This document shows, piece by piece, positions 1-6,254 of a stretch of DNA of 6,254 nucleotides (positions within the stretch are counted from its first letter, which is position 1; each line of letters starts with the position of its first letter). The DNA lies in NCBI GenBank assembly GCA_040905265.1, contig JBBDRW010000096.1, positions 1 through 6,254 on the forward strand, given 5' to 3'. The notes below the pieces were generated by a model. It was not told where the DNA came from. It worked only from the letters and a program-made list of their open reading frames with translations, and searched no databases. This DNA comes from JBBDRW01 sp040905265. Lineage in GTDB: Bacteria; Bacteroidota; Rhodothermia; Balneolales; Balneolaceae. A program made the translations under genes and the position numbers.

Positions 1-1573
1 CCTCGGGTTCGGCACTCTTCTCAAATCCCAGGATCAGGTCTCCCAGCAGCAGCGAGCCGTCCAGAGGAAGCGGCTCCGGCAGTGGAACTTCCAGCCGTCC
101 GGCCCCTCGGACTGTCTCCGGCATCAGGCTTTCGATCTGGCGGGGTGCTTCCGGATCGAGGTTTTCCAGTTCGGCAAAAAAGAGTTGTGTGGCTCCGTCC
201 GGATGATACGACAGGGTAAAGGCTGAACTGCTCGGGCTATCCTGTAACGGGTCAATGATCATGGTTGGATAGATCCGGGTTTGCGTCAGAGTATTCCGGT
301 CCCGGTTCATCAGGTTCATGCCATGAATAAGCCGATATCGGCCGAGAAGGAGTTCATCCTCCACCTGCTCCTCCTCCTGGTCATACAGAAATGCCACTGT
401 GGGGCGGCTCTCCAGAAAACTGAGCAGGAGAGGGGCTCCCTCTTCATCCAGCAATCGGTATTGGGTTACATGAAGTGGAATTTCCGGCAGATTGTTTTCT
501 TCCGTCGAGATCTGTTCCGGAGCCTCCATCATATTCTGATGTGTGGAGATGCTATGCTGGCTCCGGATGCTGCGGCTGATGGTGCTGGGTGTTGCATATC
601 CTCCTACTAAGGCCGTACTTCTTCTGCTCAGTGAGGTCTGGTAGAGGTGTGAAAAGTAGGTATCAAGGGTGCTCAGGTGGTCATAGTAGATCTCCAGGAC
701 CGCCATCGCTGCAAAGCCGTAACCTCCACGCTGGGAAGTAAACAGGCGGGAGGGGATCAGATCCGCAAGTGTATGCAGTTGCCCAAATCCTCCAACAGCC
801 TTTTCTCCGAACATCAGTACGAGATTAAACGGCATCTCTTCGTTCGGGCTGTAATAGATCCAGATTTCATAGTTGTGTGGAGCACCGGCTTCCCGCTGGA
901 GAATATCGATGATCTCTCTGGACGCATCTGCTTCCTCTCTCTGGAGAAGCCTTCTCACATCGAGCTCTTTCAGCGGGAAGAACCCGGTCTCCTTGTGATC
1001 CGGCTCCCCGTATTGAACATACAGCGGCCCCCGCTCATCCGTTCCATATGGCGGTTCGTTTCTGCGCTGAAAATGTCTCTTTGCATAGGCGATCCGTTCC
1101 CAGTGTTCGGCCAGACGCGGGTTGTAGTTGCGGCCGGGCAGGGGGTCCAGCCGGTTCCAGAATAGCGTCAGTTTCTCCAGAAGCAGGGGGTCTCTGAGTG
1201 CAAGAAGCTGTGTCCACTCCCGGAATTCATCCTCCCCGGCCAGAGGCTTGAGACGGGCCAGCTCCTGTGAAAGCAGCTCGTGATCTCTCTCTGTGATCCG
1301 GCCTGCCGAGAGCGCCCACTGATAGAAGGAGGCCGCCATCGGGTAGTGGCCCCGGAGCTGCTGTTCCGTGGCCAGGCGAATATATTCGAGACCCATTTCA
1401 ATGGAAGGGGTGGCCATTCTGGCCCGTGCATCTACCCAGATGTTCAGCGCCTCTTCGTACTTTCCGGCCGCTTCCGCTTCATGGCCCAGGGAGAGCCAGT
1501 TCTCTGTCTCCTGGCCGGCCTCGGCAAGCAGGGGGGTTTGCATCCATGCCAACAAGATCAGTAACGTAGCCAT
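1..1573 (-). CDS. GWxTD domain-containing exported protein with N-terminal TPR-like repeats (3' end outside window)
   Basis: The frame is open for 524 codons from ATG at 1573 to the window edge, so the C-terminus is missing. An in-frame TAA lies ten codons upstream with no ATG, GTG or TTG between, which fixes the start. Residues 1-19 look like a short signal peptide: hydrophobic LLILLAW, then AEA before G20, but no positive charge near the N-terminus. Residues 26-49 and about 58-91 resemble two TPR-type helical hairpins (LGHEAEAAGKYEEAL; LRGHYPMAASFYQWAL). Residues 174-195 (PPYGTDERGPLYVQYGEPD) match the GWxTD core, normally close to GWxTDRGRIYIxYGPPD, and YEIWIYY at 235-241 fits the tryptophan-containing strand that follows it. 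GDLILG at 511-516 resembles the 'SDL' segment seen late in such proteins. The family is of unknown function and is usually predicted to be periplasmic or membrane-associated. The gene lies downstream of valS but probably has its own promoter. The domain call is by motif; export is inferred. Confidence 0.75.
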   Translation of the reverse strand, partial: MATLLILLAWMQTPLLAEAGQETENWLSLGHEAEAAGKYEEALNIWVDARARMATPSIEMGLEYIRLATEQQLRGHYPMAASFYQWALSAGRITERDHELLSQELARLKPLAGEDEFREWTQLLALRDPLLLEKLTLFWNRLDPLPGRNYNPRLAEHWERIAYAKRHFQRRNEPPYGTDERGPLYVQYGEPDHKETGFFPLKELDVRRLLQREEADASREIIDILQREAGAPHNYEIWIYYSPNEEMPFNLVLMFGEKAVGGFGQLHTLADLIPSRLFTSQRGGYGFAAMAVLEIYYDHLSTLDTYFSHLYQTSLSRRSTALVGGYATPSTISRSIRSQHSISTHQNMMEAPEQISTEENNLPEIPLHVTQYRLLDEEGAPLLLSFLESRPTVAFLYDQEEEQVEDELLLGRYRLIHGMNLMNRDRNTLTQTRIYPTMIIDPLQDSPSSSAFTLSYHPDGATQLFFAELENLDPEAPRQIESLMPETVRGAGRLEVPLPEPLPLDGSLLLGDLILGFEKSAEPE

Positions 1574-1624
1574 AGGCGGGTGTAACGGTTCAATAGAGGT
1601 GTCTTACAGGCCTGTCACAGTAAG

Positions 1625-1659
1625 ATTATATAGATAATAGATTCCGGGGAAAGAATCAA
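1625..1659 (-). promoter_or_regulatory. possible promoter of the GWxTD-domain gene
   Basis: On the minus strand a perfect TATAAT lies at 1630-1625, inside the AT-rich run CTATTATCTATATAATCTTA, 51 bases before the ATG at 1573. A TTGATT at 1659-1654 could be the upstream element, but it is 23 bases from TATAAT; it is 17 bases from the poorer overlapping hexamer TATCTA at 1636-1631. No good Bacteroidota-type TAnnTTTG element is visible. The 121-base gap after valS and this AT-rich island in a fairly GC-rich region make an independent start for the downstream gene plausible. There is no recognisable ribosome binding site before the ATG. This is inference from sequence only. Confidence 0.35.
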
Positions 1660-1694
1660 AGAGAAAAACGGGTTATCCTGGGAGTTTGTCGAAC

Positions 1695-4388
1695 TTAGAC
1701 TCCTAGTTCGGCGAGCAGGGCATTCAGTTTCTCAAGTTTGGCAGTGGCGTCAGACTGTTTGTTTCTCTCTCGTTCGACCACGTCCTCCGGTGCGTTGTCC
1801 GTAAACTGGCGGTTGCCCAGCTTCTTCTCTACGGACGTCAGGAACCCCTTTGTGTTGTCGATCTCTTTCTGAATCCGTTCTCTCTCTTTCTCCAGGTCGA
1901 TCAGCCCCTCCAGCGGGATGTACAATTCGGAACCGTCCACAACGGCGGCCGCTGCTGCACCCGGTTTTGAAGCGGCCTCGTCCACGGTAAAACTTCCGGC
2001 CGGCAACAGCTTGCGGAAGATCCACTCGGCCCCGGCCAGCTTGTCAGCCAGGATGCTGTTCTTCGGTTTCAGGGTGAGATTCAGCGTCTGTTTGGGGGAG
2101 ATACCCATCTCCGCCTGTATGTTCCTCACGGCAGAGACCATCTGCTGAACCGTTCGGAAGAGTTCCAGCGAATCTGTGTCTACACTGTCCGGATCAGCTT
2201 TTGGCCATTCGGAGACCATGATCGCATCCGTTTTACTCCTGTTCCGGATACGGTGCCAGATCTCTTCGGTCAGGAAGGGCATAAAGGGGTGGAGGAGTTT
2301 CATCAGCGATTCGAAAAAACCGAGGGCTCGTTCGAGGCGCTGCTTCGGAATGTTTGCGCCCTGTTCCTCCGGTTTGATCATCTCAATGTACCAGTCGCAG
2401 AAATCATCCCAGATCAGGGAGTAGATTTTCTGCAGGGCTTCGTTGAGCCGGTAGCGATCAAAATCCCGGTCCATCGCCAGAACCGTCTGGTGAAGGCGCG
2501 ATTCCATCCAGCGGTCAGCCAGGCTTTCCGGATCGATTTCACGGGAAGGCGTGTAGCTTTCGTCCTCTTCCATGTTCATCGACAGGAACCGGAAGGCGTT
2601 CCAGATCTTGTTGGAGAAGTTCCGTCCCTGCTCGCAGAGAGCGGTGTCAAAGAGCAGATCGTTTCCGGCAGGGGAGGAGAAGAGCATCCCCACACGGGTG
2701 CCGTCAGCGCCATACCGTGCGATCAGTTCCAGCGGGTCGGGGGAGTTCCCCAGGGATTTGGACATCTTTCTACGTTTTTCATCCCTCACGATTCCGTGGT
2801 AATAGACATCACTGAACGGTTTTTCACCCCGGAATGCATATCCGGCCATGATCATCCGGGCGACCCAGAAGAACATGATTTCCGGAGCAGTGACCAGGGT
2901 TTGTGTCGGGTAGTAGTAGGAGATCTCCTCATTGTCGGGCTCTTTCATCCCGTTGAAGACGGTAATCGGCCAGAGCCAGGAGGAGAACCAGGTATCGAGT
3001 ACATCCTCGTCCTGGCGGAGCTCATCTTTGGTGAGTTCCCGCCCGGATTTCTCACGTGCCTTTCGGAGGGCTTCCTCAGCGGTTTTGGCAATCACATACT
3101 CATCATCGCCATCTCCGAAATACCAGGCAGGGATTCTCTGTCCCCACCAGAGTTGCCGGGAGATGCACCAGTCACGGATATTCTCCATCCAGTGGCTGTA
3201 GGTATTGGTAAATTTTTCGGGATGAAACCGGATGTTGCCGTTCATCACATTCTCCAGGGCCGGCTCGGCCAGCTCTTTCATCCGGCAGAACCACTGGAGG
3301 GAGAGCCTCGGTTCGATCACGGCGTCCGTCCGTTCGGAGTATCCCACCTTGTTCCGGATCTCTTCAACCCTGACGAGTTGACCGCTCTTTTCAAGATCTT
3401 TGACGATCCGTTTTCGGGCTTCAAACCGGTCTTCTCCGATATAGAATATCCCGGCCTCGGAGACCGTCCCGTCCTCGTGGAACATGTCGATTACATCGAG
3501 TCCGTGGCGCTGTCCGATCTCATAGTCATTCACATCGTGAGCCGGGGTAACTTTCAGGCAGCCGGTTCCATATTCGGGGTCCACGTACTTGTCGGCGATA
3601 ACCGGAACCTCCCGTTCTACCATCGGAATGATTACCGTTTTCCCGATCAGATGGCGATAGCGCTCATCCTCAGGGTGGACGCAGACGCCGGTGTCCGCCA
3701 GAATCGTCTCCGGCCGGGTCGTCGCAATGGTGACCGATTCATCAGAACCTGCGATGTTGTACTCTACATGATAGAGTTTCGACTGAACCTCTTTGTGGAT
3801 GACCTCCTCGTCCGAGAGAGCTGTTTTCGCCTGCGGGTCCCAGTTGATCATGCGGAGCCCCCGGTAGATGTACCCCCGTTCATAGAGGTCGATAAAGCAG
3901 TCGATTACCGAGTCGTAGAGCTCCTCTTCCAGGGTGAACCGGGTCCGATCCCAGTCGCAGGAGGCACCCAGCTTCCGGAGCTGCTGCAGGATGATCCCGC
4001 CGTGCTCCTCCGTCCAGGCCCAGGCGTGCTCGAGAAATTCATCGCGAGACAGGTCCGACTTTTTGATCCCTTCCTTACGGAGTTTCTGGACGACTTTTGC
4101 CTCCGTGGCAATCGAGGCGTGGTCGGTTCCGGGAACCCAGCAGGCATTCTTGCCCTGCATTCTCGCCCGCCGGACCAGTACATCCTGAATGGTGTTGTTG
4201 AGCATATGCCCCATATGGAGCACTCCCGTCACATTGGGAGGGGGGATGACGACGGTATAGGGTTCACGGCCGTCCGGTTCAGAGTGAAAGAAGCCGTTCT
4301 CCTCCCAGTACGCATACCACTTGTCCTCTGCATCGGAGGGATTATACTGCTTTGGCAGATCTGTCAGATCGTTCTTCGTATTTTTCAT
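1695..4388 (-). CDS. valS: valyl-tRNA synthetase (class I)
   Basis: This cytoplasmic enzyme joins valine to tRNA-Val using ATP and hydrolyses mischarged Thr-tRNA-Val. The chosen start gives 897 residues, within the usual family range. The class I signatures are intact: HMGH at 58-61 after PPPNVTGVL, and KMSKS at 541-545. The CP1 editing domain is present, with TTRPET at 223-228 and GTGCLKVTPAHDVNDYE at 274-290. DTWFSSWLWP at 465-474 carries the Trp seen in Bacteroidota-type ValRS. The anticodon-binding helical domain spans roughly 625-780 (WDDFCDWYIEMIKPE at 660-674). Residues about 830-897 form the charged C-terminal coiled coil typical of ValRS. The frame stays open 46 codons further upstream, to 4526, but that extension crosses repeat sequence and shows no family similarity. 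The ATG at 4388, just before KNTKNDLTDLPKQYNPSDAE, fits the family N-terminus. No Shine-Dalgarno site is visible. No frameshift or missing catalytic motif is seen. Confidence 0.98.
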   Translation of the reverse strand: MKNTKNDLTDLPKQYNPSDAEDKWYAYWEENGFFHSEPDGREPYTVVIPPPNVTGVLHMGHMLNNTIQDVLVRRARMQGKNACWVPGTDHASIATEAKVVQKLRKEGIKKSDLSRDEFLEHAWAWTEEHGGIILQQLRKLGASCDWDRTRFTLEEELYDSVIDCFIDLYERGYIYRGLRMINWDPQAKTALSDEEVIHKEVQSKLYHVEYNIAGSDESVTIATTRPETILADTGVCVHPEDERYRHLIGKTVIIPMVEREVPVIADKYVDPEYGTGCLKVTPAHDVNDYEIGQRHGLDVIDMFHEDGTVSEAGIFYIGEDRFEARKRIVKDLEKSGQLVRVEEIRNKVGYSERTDAVIEPRLSLQWFCRMKELAEPALENVMNGNIRFHPEKFTNTYSHWMENIRDWCISRQLWWGQRIPAWYFGDGDDEYVIAKTAEEALRKAREKSGRELTKDELRQDEDVLDTWFSSWLWPITVFNGMKEPDNEEISYYYPTQTLVTAPEIMFFWVARMIMAGYAFRGEKPFSDVYYHGIVRDEKRRKMSKSLGNSPDPLELIARYGADGTRVGMLFSSPAGNDLLFDTALCEQGRNFSNKIWNAFRFLSMNMEEDESYTPSREIDPESLADRWMESRLHQTVLAMDRDFDRYRLNEALQKIYSLIWDDFCDWYIEMIKPEEQGANIPKQRLERALGFFESLMKLLHPFMPFLTEEIWHRIRNRSKTDAIMVSEWPKADPDSVDTDSLELFRTVQQMVSAVRNIQAEMGISPKQTLNLTLKPKNSILADKLAGAEWIFRKLLPAGSFTVDEAASKPGAAAAAVVDGSELYIPLEGLIDLEKERERIQKEIDNTKGFLTSVEKKLGNRQFTDNAPEDVVERERNKQSDATAKLEKLNALLAELGV

Positions 4389-4391
4389 ATG

Positions 4392-4408
4392 TAGAATGCA
4401 GAATATAG
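4392..4408 (+). repeat. third copy of the intergenic repeat core, next to the valS start
   Basis: The plus strand reads TAGAATGCAGAATATAG. The reverse complement of 4571-4587, TAGAATGCAGAATACAG, differs at one of 17 positions, so the two are inverted relative to each other across about 180 bases. The first ten bases, TAGAATGCAG, also occur directly at 4550-4559. On the valS transcript this copy reads CTATATTCTGCATTCTA and occupies the place where a ribosome binding site would be. The copy itself is certain; any function is not. Confidence 0.85.
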
Positions 4409-4545
4409 GAGTCAGTATGAGGCAGCCCGGGGTGCGGGGCTCCAGGGAAAAATCCATTTCGGCCCGAATTCTGTCATGTGTCCCGAATCGATATAGACCT
4501 TTGGATTCTTTCCTGGAGAGCTGCACTCAGGGCGGACTATGGGTA

Positions 4546-4591
4546 GCTTTAGAATGCAGGCATCAACTGTCTGTATTCTGCATTCTAAAGC
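4546..4591. repeat. perfect 14-bp inverted repeat (hairpin) just after rsmB
   Basis: GCTTTAGAATGCAG at 4546-4559 is the exact reverse complement of CTGCATTCTAAAGC at 4578-4591, separated by 18 bases. In the rsmB transcript this makes a 14-bp stem beginning two bases after the TAA stop codon (4595-4593). The second arm is followed by TACCCATAG, not a T run, so it is not a standard intrinsic terminator. It could stabilise the rsmB 3' end, help stop transcription with Rho, or be a small dispersed repeat. Part of it shows a seven-base rhythm (CTGTATT CTGCATT CTAAAG). Confidence 0.9.
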
Positions 4592-4592
4592 C

Positions 4593-5912
4593 TTATTTCA
4601 CCCGAACCAGCCGGACGCCAAAATGCCCGTCACTCTTGTGCTTGTGAGGATAGGTCTGGTACGCTTTTCCGTCCTGGGCAAGAACCTCTTCCGGAAGGTA
4701 GTCCTCCAGGTTTTCCAGTTCGAAATTGTCATACCGGTCCAGGAAGTTCTCAATCTGCCCCCAGTTCTCTTCCTCTTCAACAGAGCAGGTGCTGTAGACC
4801 AGCCGGCCACCTTTTTTTACCATATTGGCAGCCTCGTCCAGAAGCTCTCCCTGAAGTTTAACCAAATCTTCCAGATCCTGTTCCGTTCGCCGCCAGCGCA
4901 GATCCGCACGTTTGCTCAGGACACCGGTACCGGTACAGGGAGCATCCAGCAGAACTCCGTCGGTCATCTTCAGGTCGACATCCCGTGCATCTGCCCGGCG
5001 GATTTTAATGTTTTCGGCATTGAAATCAAGAGCGCTCTCCGCCAGTTTTTCGAGACGCTCCGGGCTGATGTCAATCGCGAATACCGTCCCTTCGCCGTTC
5101 ATCAGGTCGGAGATCATGATCGCCTTTGTTCCGGGGGCGGCACAGAGGTCGTAAATTGTCTCACCGGGCTGTGGATCCAGAATGATCGGGGCAAACCCGG
5201 CAGCAATGTCCTGTACCTGGCAGAACCCTTTACTCAGCCATCCTTTTTCGATGAAAGGCTGGACCGAACTGACCAGGAAATAGCCGGGGAGCCAGGAGCT
5301 CTCTTCAAATTCGATACCGGACTTCTCCATTCTCAGTTTGAAATTCTCGGTCTTGGTGCGCAGGTTGTTCACCCGGATATAGAACTGAGGCCGTTGGTTG
5401 TTCGCCTGCATGAGTTGAAACGCTTCACGTTCACCGAACCGTTTGGACCATCGTGACACCAGCCACTCCGGATGGGAGAAGGTGGTTGCCACCAGTTTGG
5501 TGCGGTCCTTGAAGGCCGGTTTCGGGAGGTTTTCGACATCCCGCTGGATGTTGCGGAGGATCGCATTCACCAGGTCTCCGGATTTGGATCCAAGTGTGAA
5601 CTTTGCGATCTCGACTGCTTCATTGATGGCAGCATAGTCCGGGGTACTGTCCATAAAGAGCATGTCATAGAGTCCCAGGCGGAGAATGTTTTTCAACCTT
5701 GGTTTCATCTCCTCCATCGTGATGCTGGAGAACTCTCCGATCACAAAATCCAGATAGCTCCGCTTGCGAAGAATACTTTGAATGTATTCACGAGCCTGAG
5801 CACGTTCTCTCTGATCCAGATCATTGGCAGGGCCAAAATCAAGCCTGTTTTCCTGATCGAATTGTACCAGAATCTCAACGCTGACCGATCGTGCTGTTAT
5901 CTCAGTTTCCAA
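4593..5912 (-). CDS. rsmB: 16S rRNA (cytosine-C5)-methyltransferase, RsmB/Sun family
   Basis: RsmB transfers a methyl group from S-adenosylmethionine to a cytosine of 16S rRNA (C967 in E. coli numbering) during small-subunit assembly. The 439-residue length is close to the E. coli enzyme. Residues about 1-130 are a NusB-like RNA-binding domain (RLKNILRLGLYDMLF at 72-86; NEAVEIAKF at 97-105; LVNAILRN at 114-121). The Rossmann methyltransferase domain follows: SAM-binding DLCAAPGTK at 255-263, acidic AIDISPERL at 279-287, DAPCTGTG at 323-330 with Cys326, and YSTCS at 373-377 with Cys376. The two cysteines are the pair used by RNA m5C methyltransferases; by alignment to the family the TC-motif Cys376 is the nucleophile. 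The C-terminus HFGVRLVR is the usual end of the fold. The start codon is TTG at 5912: an in-frame TAA lies five codons upstream, and the first in-frame ATG, at codon 66, would destroy the NusB domain. A weak AGG precedes the TTG. The gene lies 64 bases after gltA. Confidence 0.95.
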   Translation of the reverse strand: METEITARSVSVEILVQFDQENRLDFGPANDLDQRERAQAREYIQSILRKRSYLDFVIGEFSSITMEEMKPRLKNILRLGLYDMLFMDSTPDYAAINEAVEIAKFTLGSKSGDLVNAILRNIQRDVENLPKPAFKDRTKLVATTFSHPEWLVSRWSKRFGEREAFQLMQANNQRPQFYIRVNNLRTKTENFKLRMEKSGIEFEESSWLPGYFLVSSVQPFIEKGWLSKGFCQVQDIAAGFAPIILDPQPGETIYDLCAAPGTKAIMISDLMNGEGTVFAIDISPERLEKLAESALDFNAENIKIRRADARDVDLKMTDGVLLDAPCTGTGVLSKRADLRWRRTEQDLEDLVKLQGELLDEAANMVKKGGRLVYSTCSVEEEENWGQIENFLDRYDNFELENLEDYLPEEVLAQDGKAYQTYPHKHKSDGHFGVRLVRVK

Positions 5913-5976
5913 TAGTATTACCTGTAATTAAAGTAGTTGAAATTGTGCTGTATGTGATGGCCGTCCAGACCGATAG

Positions 5977-6254
5977 CTACCGATTCTCTGCCGGAGTCCA
6001 CTCTAGGTTTTTCTCTCCGGTGTAGAGCGCCCGGGGCCGGACCAGCCGGTTATTGGCGTCCTGCTCGAGATAGTGTGCCGTCCATCCGGACACACGGCTC
6101 ATGGAGAAAATACAGGTATAGAGGTCCGGGCTGATACCGATCGAGTAGTAAACGGTTGCGGAGAAGAAATCGACATTGGGATCAATATTTTTTTCATCCT
6201 TCATGGTTTTCAGGATCGCTTCCGACCATTCATAGAGTGTTGTATGGCCGGTCT
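5977..6254 (-). CDS. gltA: citrate synthase, C-terminal part (5' end outside window)
   Basis: The frame encodes the last 91 residues of a type I/II-fold citrate synthase and stops at TAG (5979-5977). Citrate synthase condenses oxaloacetate with acetyl-CoA to form citrate, the entry step of the TCA cycle. PNVDFFS at fragment residues 25-31 contains the catalytic Asp (residue 28; Asp362 in E. coli). FSMSRVSGWTAHYLEQ carries the Arg-Gly-Trp region that binds the substrate carboxylates, and VRPRALYTG near the end matches the conserved RPRxLYTG with its Arg. The catalytic histidines lie upstream, outside the window. Because the 2-methylcitrate synthases share these motifs, the paralogue type cannot be settled from this piece; housekeeping citrate synthase is most likely. 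The 64-base gap to rsmB shows no clear terminator, so cotranscription is possible. Confidence 0.93.
   Translation of the reverse strand, partial: TGHTTLYEWSEAILKTMKDEKNIDPNVDFFSATVYYSIGISPDLYTCIFSMSRVSGWTAHYLEQDANNRLVRPRALYTGEKNLEWTPAENR

Larger units (their letters stand above)
4389..4592. other. rsmB-valS intergenic region
   Basis: This 204-base gap holds no convincing gene. From the rsmB side it contains a 14-bp inverted repeat (4546-4591), a pair of direct CCCGAAT heptamers (4463-4469 and 4482-4488, written on the plus strand), a GC-rich patch near 4423-4440, and a third copy of the inverted-repeat core (4392-4408) that ends three bases before the valS ATG. The valS promoter probably lies here, but I could not identify -10 and -35 elements with confidence; TATATC at 4494-4489 and TATATT at 4407-4402 on the minus strand are weak candidates. 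Confidence 0.7.

Noticed and set aside
281..1165. Plus-strand open frames in the first 1.6 kb
   Set aside because: They oppose the continuous 524-codon minus frame that has a signal peptide, TPR-like repeats and a GWxTD core. They show no domain of their own.
1690..1710. A 6-bp stem (CGAACT/AGTTCG, 9-base loop) overlapping the valS stop, with a T-rich run about 20 bases beyond
   Set aside because: The stem is short and AT-containing, and the T run (GTTTTTC at 1669-1663) is not adjacent, so it does not qualify as an intrinsic terminator.
2253..4394. A 713-codon open frame on the plus strand, antisense to valS
   Set aside because: It lies almost wholly opposite valS, whose catalytic motifs are intact. 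Its translation shows no recognisable domain, and its length is explained by the codon composition of valS suppressing stops in the opposite frame.
4389..4526. A 46-residue N-terminal extension of ValRS starting at ATG 4526
   Set aside because: The family N-terminus begins near the ATG at 4388. The extension crosses the GC-rich patch and repeat copy and does not look like ValRS sequence.
4546..4591. The inverted repeat as the ends of a small insertion element, or as an intrinsic terminator
   Set aside because: Only 18 bases separate the arms and no target-site duplication is visible. The minus-strand 3' arm is followed by TACCC, not a T run.
4389..4592. T-box riboswitch or tRNA gene upstream of valS
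   Set aside because: No T-box consensus, specifier loop or tRNA-like cloverleaf could be recognised in the gap.
4539..5456. A 305-codon open frame on the plus strand opposite rsmB
   Set aside because: It is the complement of a clear rsmB with all its methyltransferase motifs. The translated product has no recognisable features.
5969..5984. Direct repeat ACCGAT-AGCT-ACCGAT at the gltA stop codon
   Set aside because: Six-base repeats partly inside the coding sequence are easily due to chance, and there is no supporting context.

Overview
The window shows four protein-coding genes, all read from the minus strand, from a bacterium that looks like a member of the Bacteroidota in the broad sense, most plausibly the Balneolales/Rhodothermales side. 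Three things point there: a GWxTD-domain protein, a family seen mainly in Bacteroidota, Gemmatimonadota and relatives; a valyl-tRNA synthetase with the WFSSWLWP variant of the family motif; and start codons without convincing Shine-Dalgarno sequences. The assignment is an inference from motifs and was not tested by a search.

In the direction of transcription (high to low coordinates) the layout is as follows. First comes the C-terminal part of citrate synthase (gltA, 6254 to 5977; the gene starts outside the window). After 64 bases comes a complete 16S rRNA cytosine-C5 methyltransferase (rsmB, 5912 to 4593, TTG start). A 204-base gap follows that carries a perfect 14-bp inverted repeat and a third copy of its core. 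Next is a complete valyl-tRNA synthetase (valS, 4388 to 1695). After a 121-base gap with a possible promoter comes an exported GWxTD-domain protein that runs off the low end of the window (1573 to 1). No RNA gene, CRISPR array or mobile element is visible, and no stretch over 300 bases lacks a gene.

The three housekeeping genes serve central metabolism (citrate synthase), ribosome maturation (RsmB) and translation (ValRS). They share direction but not a pathway. The gltA-rsmB spacing allows cotranscription. The long gaps before valS and before the GWxTD gene suggest that those two have their own promoters.

I see no new multi-gene system here. The most notable non-coding signal is the repeat module between rsmB and valS. 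In an rsmB-valS readthrough transcript, one arm beside the rsmB stop could pair either with a nearby arm or with a copy ending three bases before the valS start codon. It may be a riboregulatory element or simply interspersed repeat copies. The GWxTD protein, with a degenerate signature, is the only gene of unknown function.
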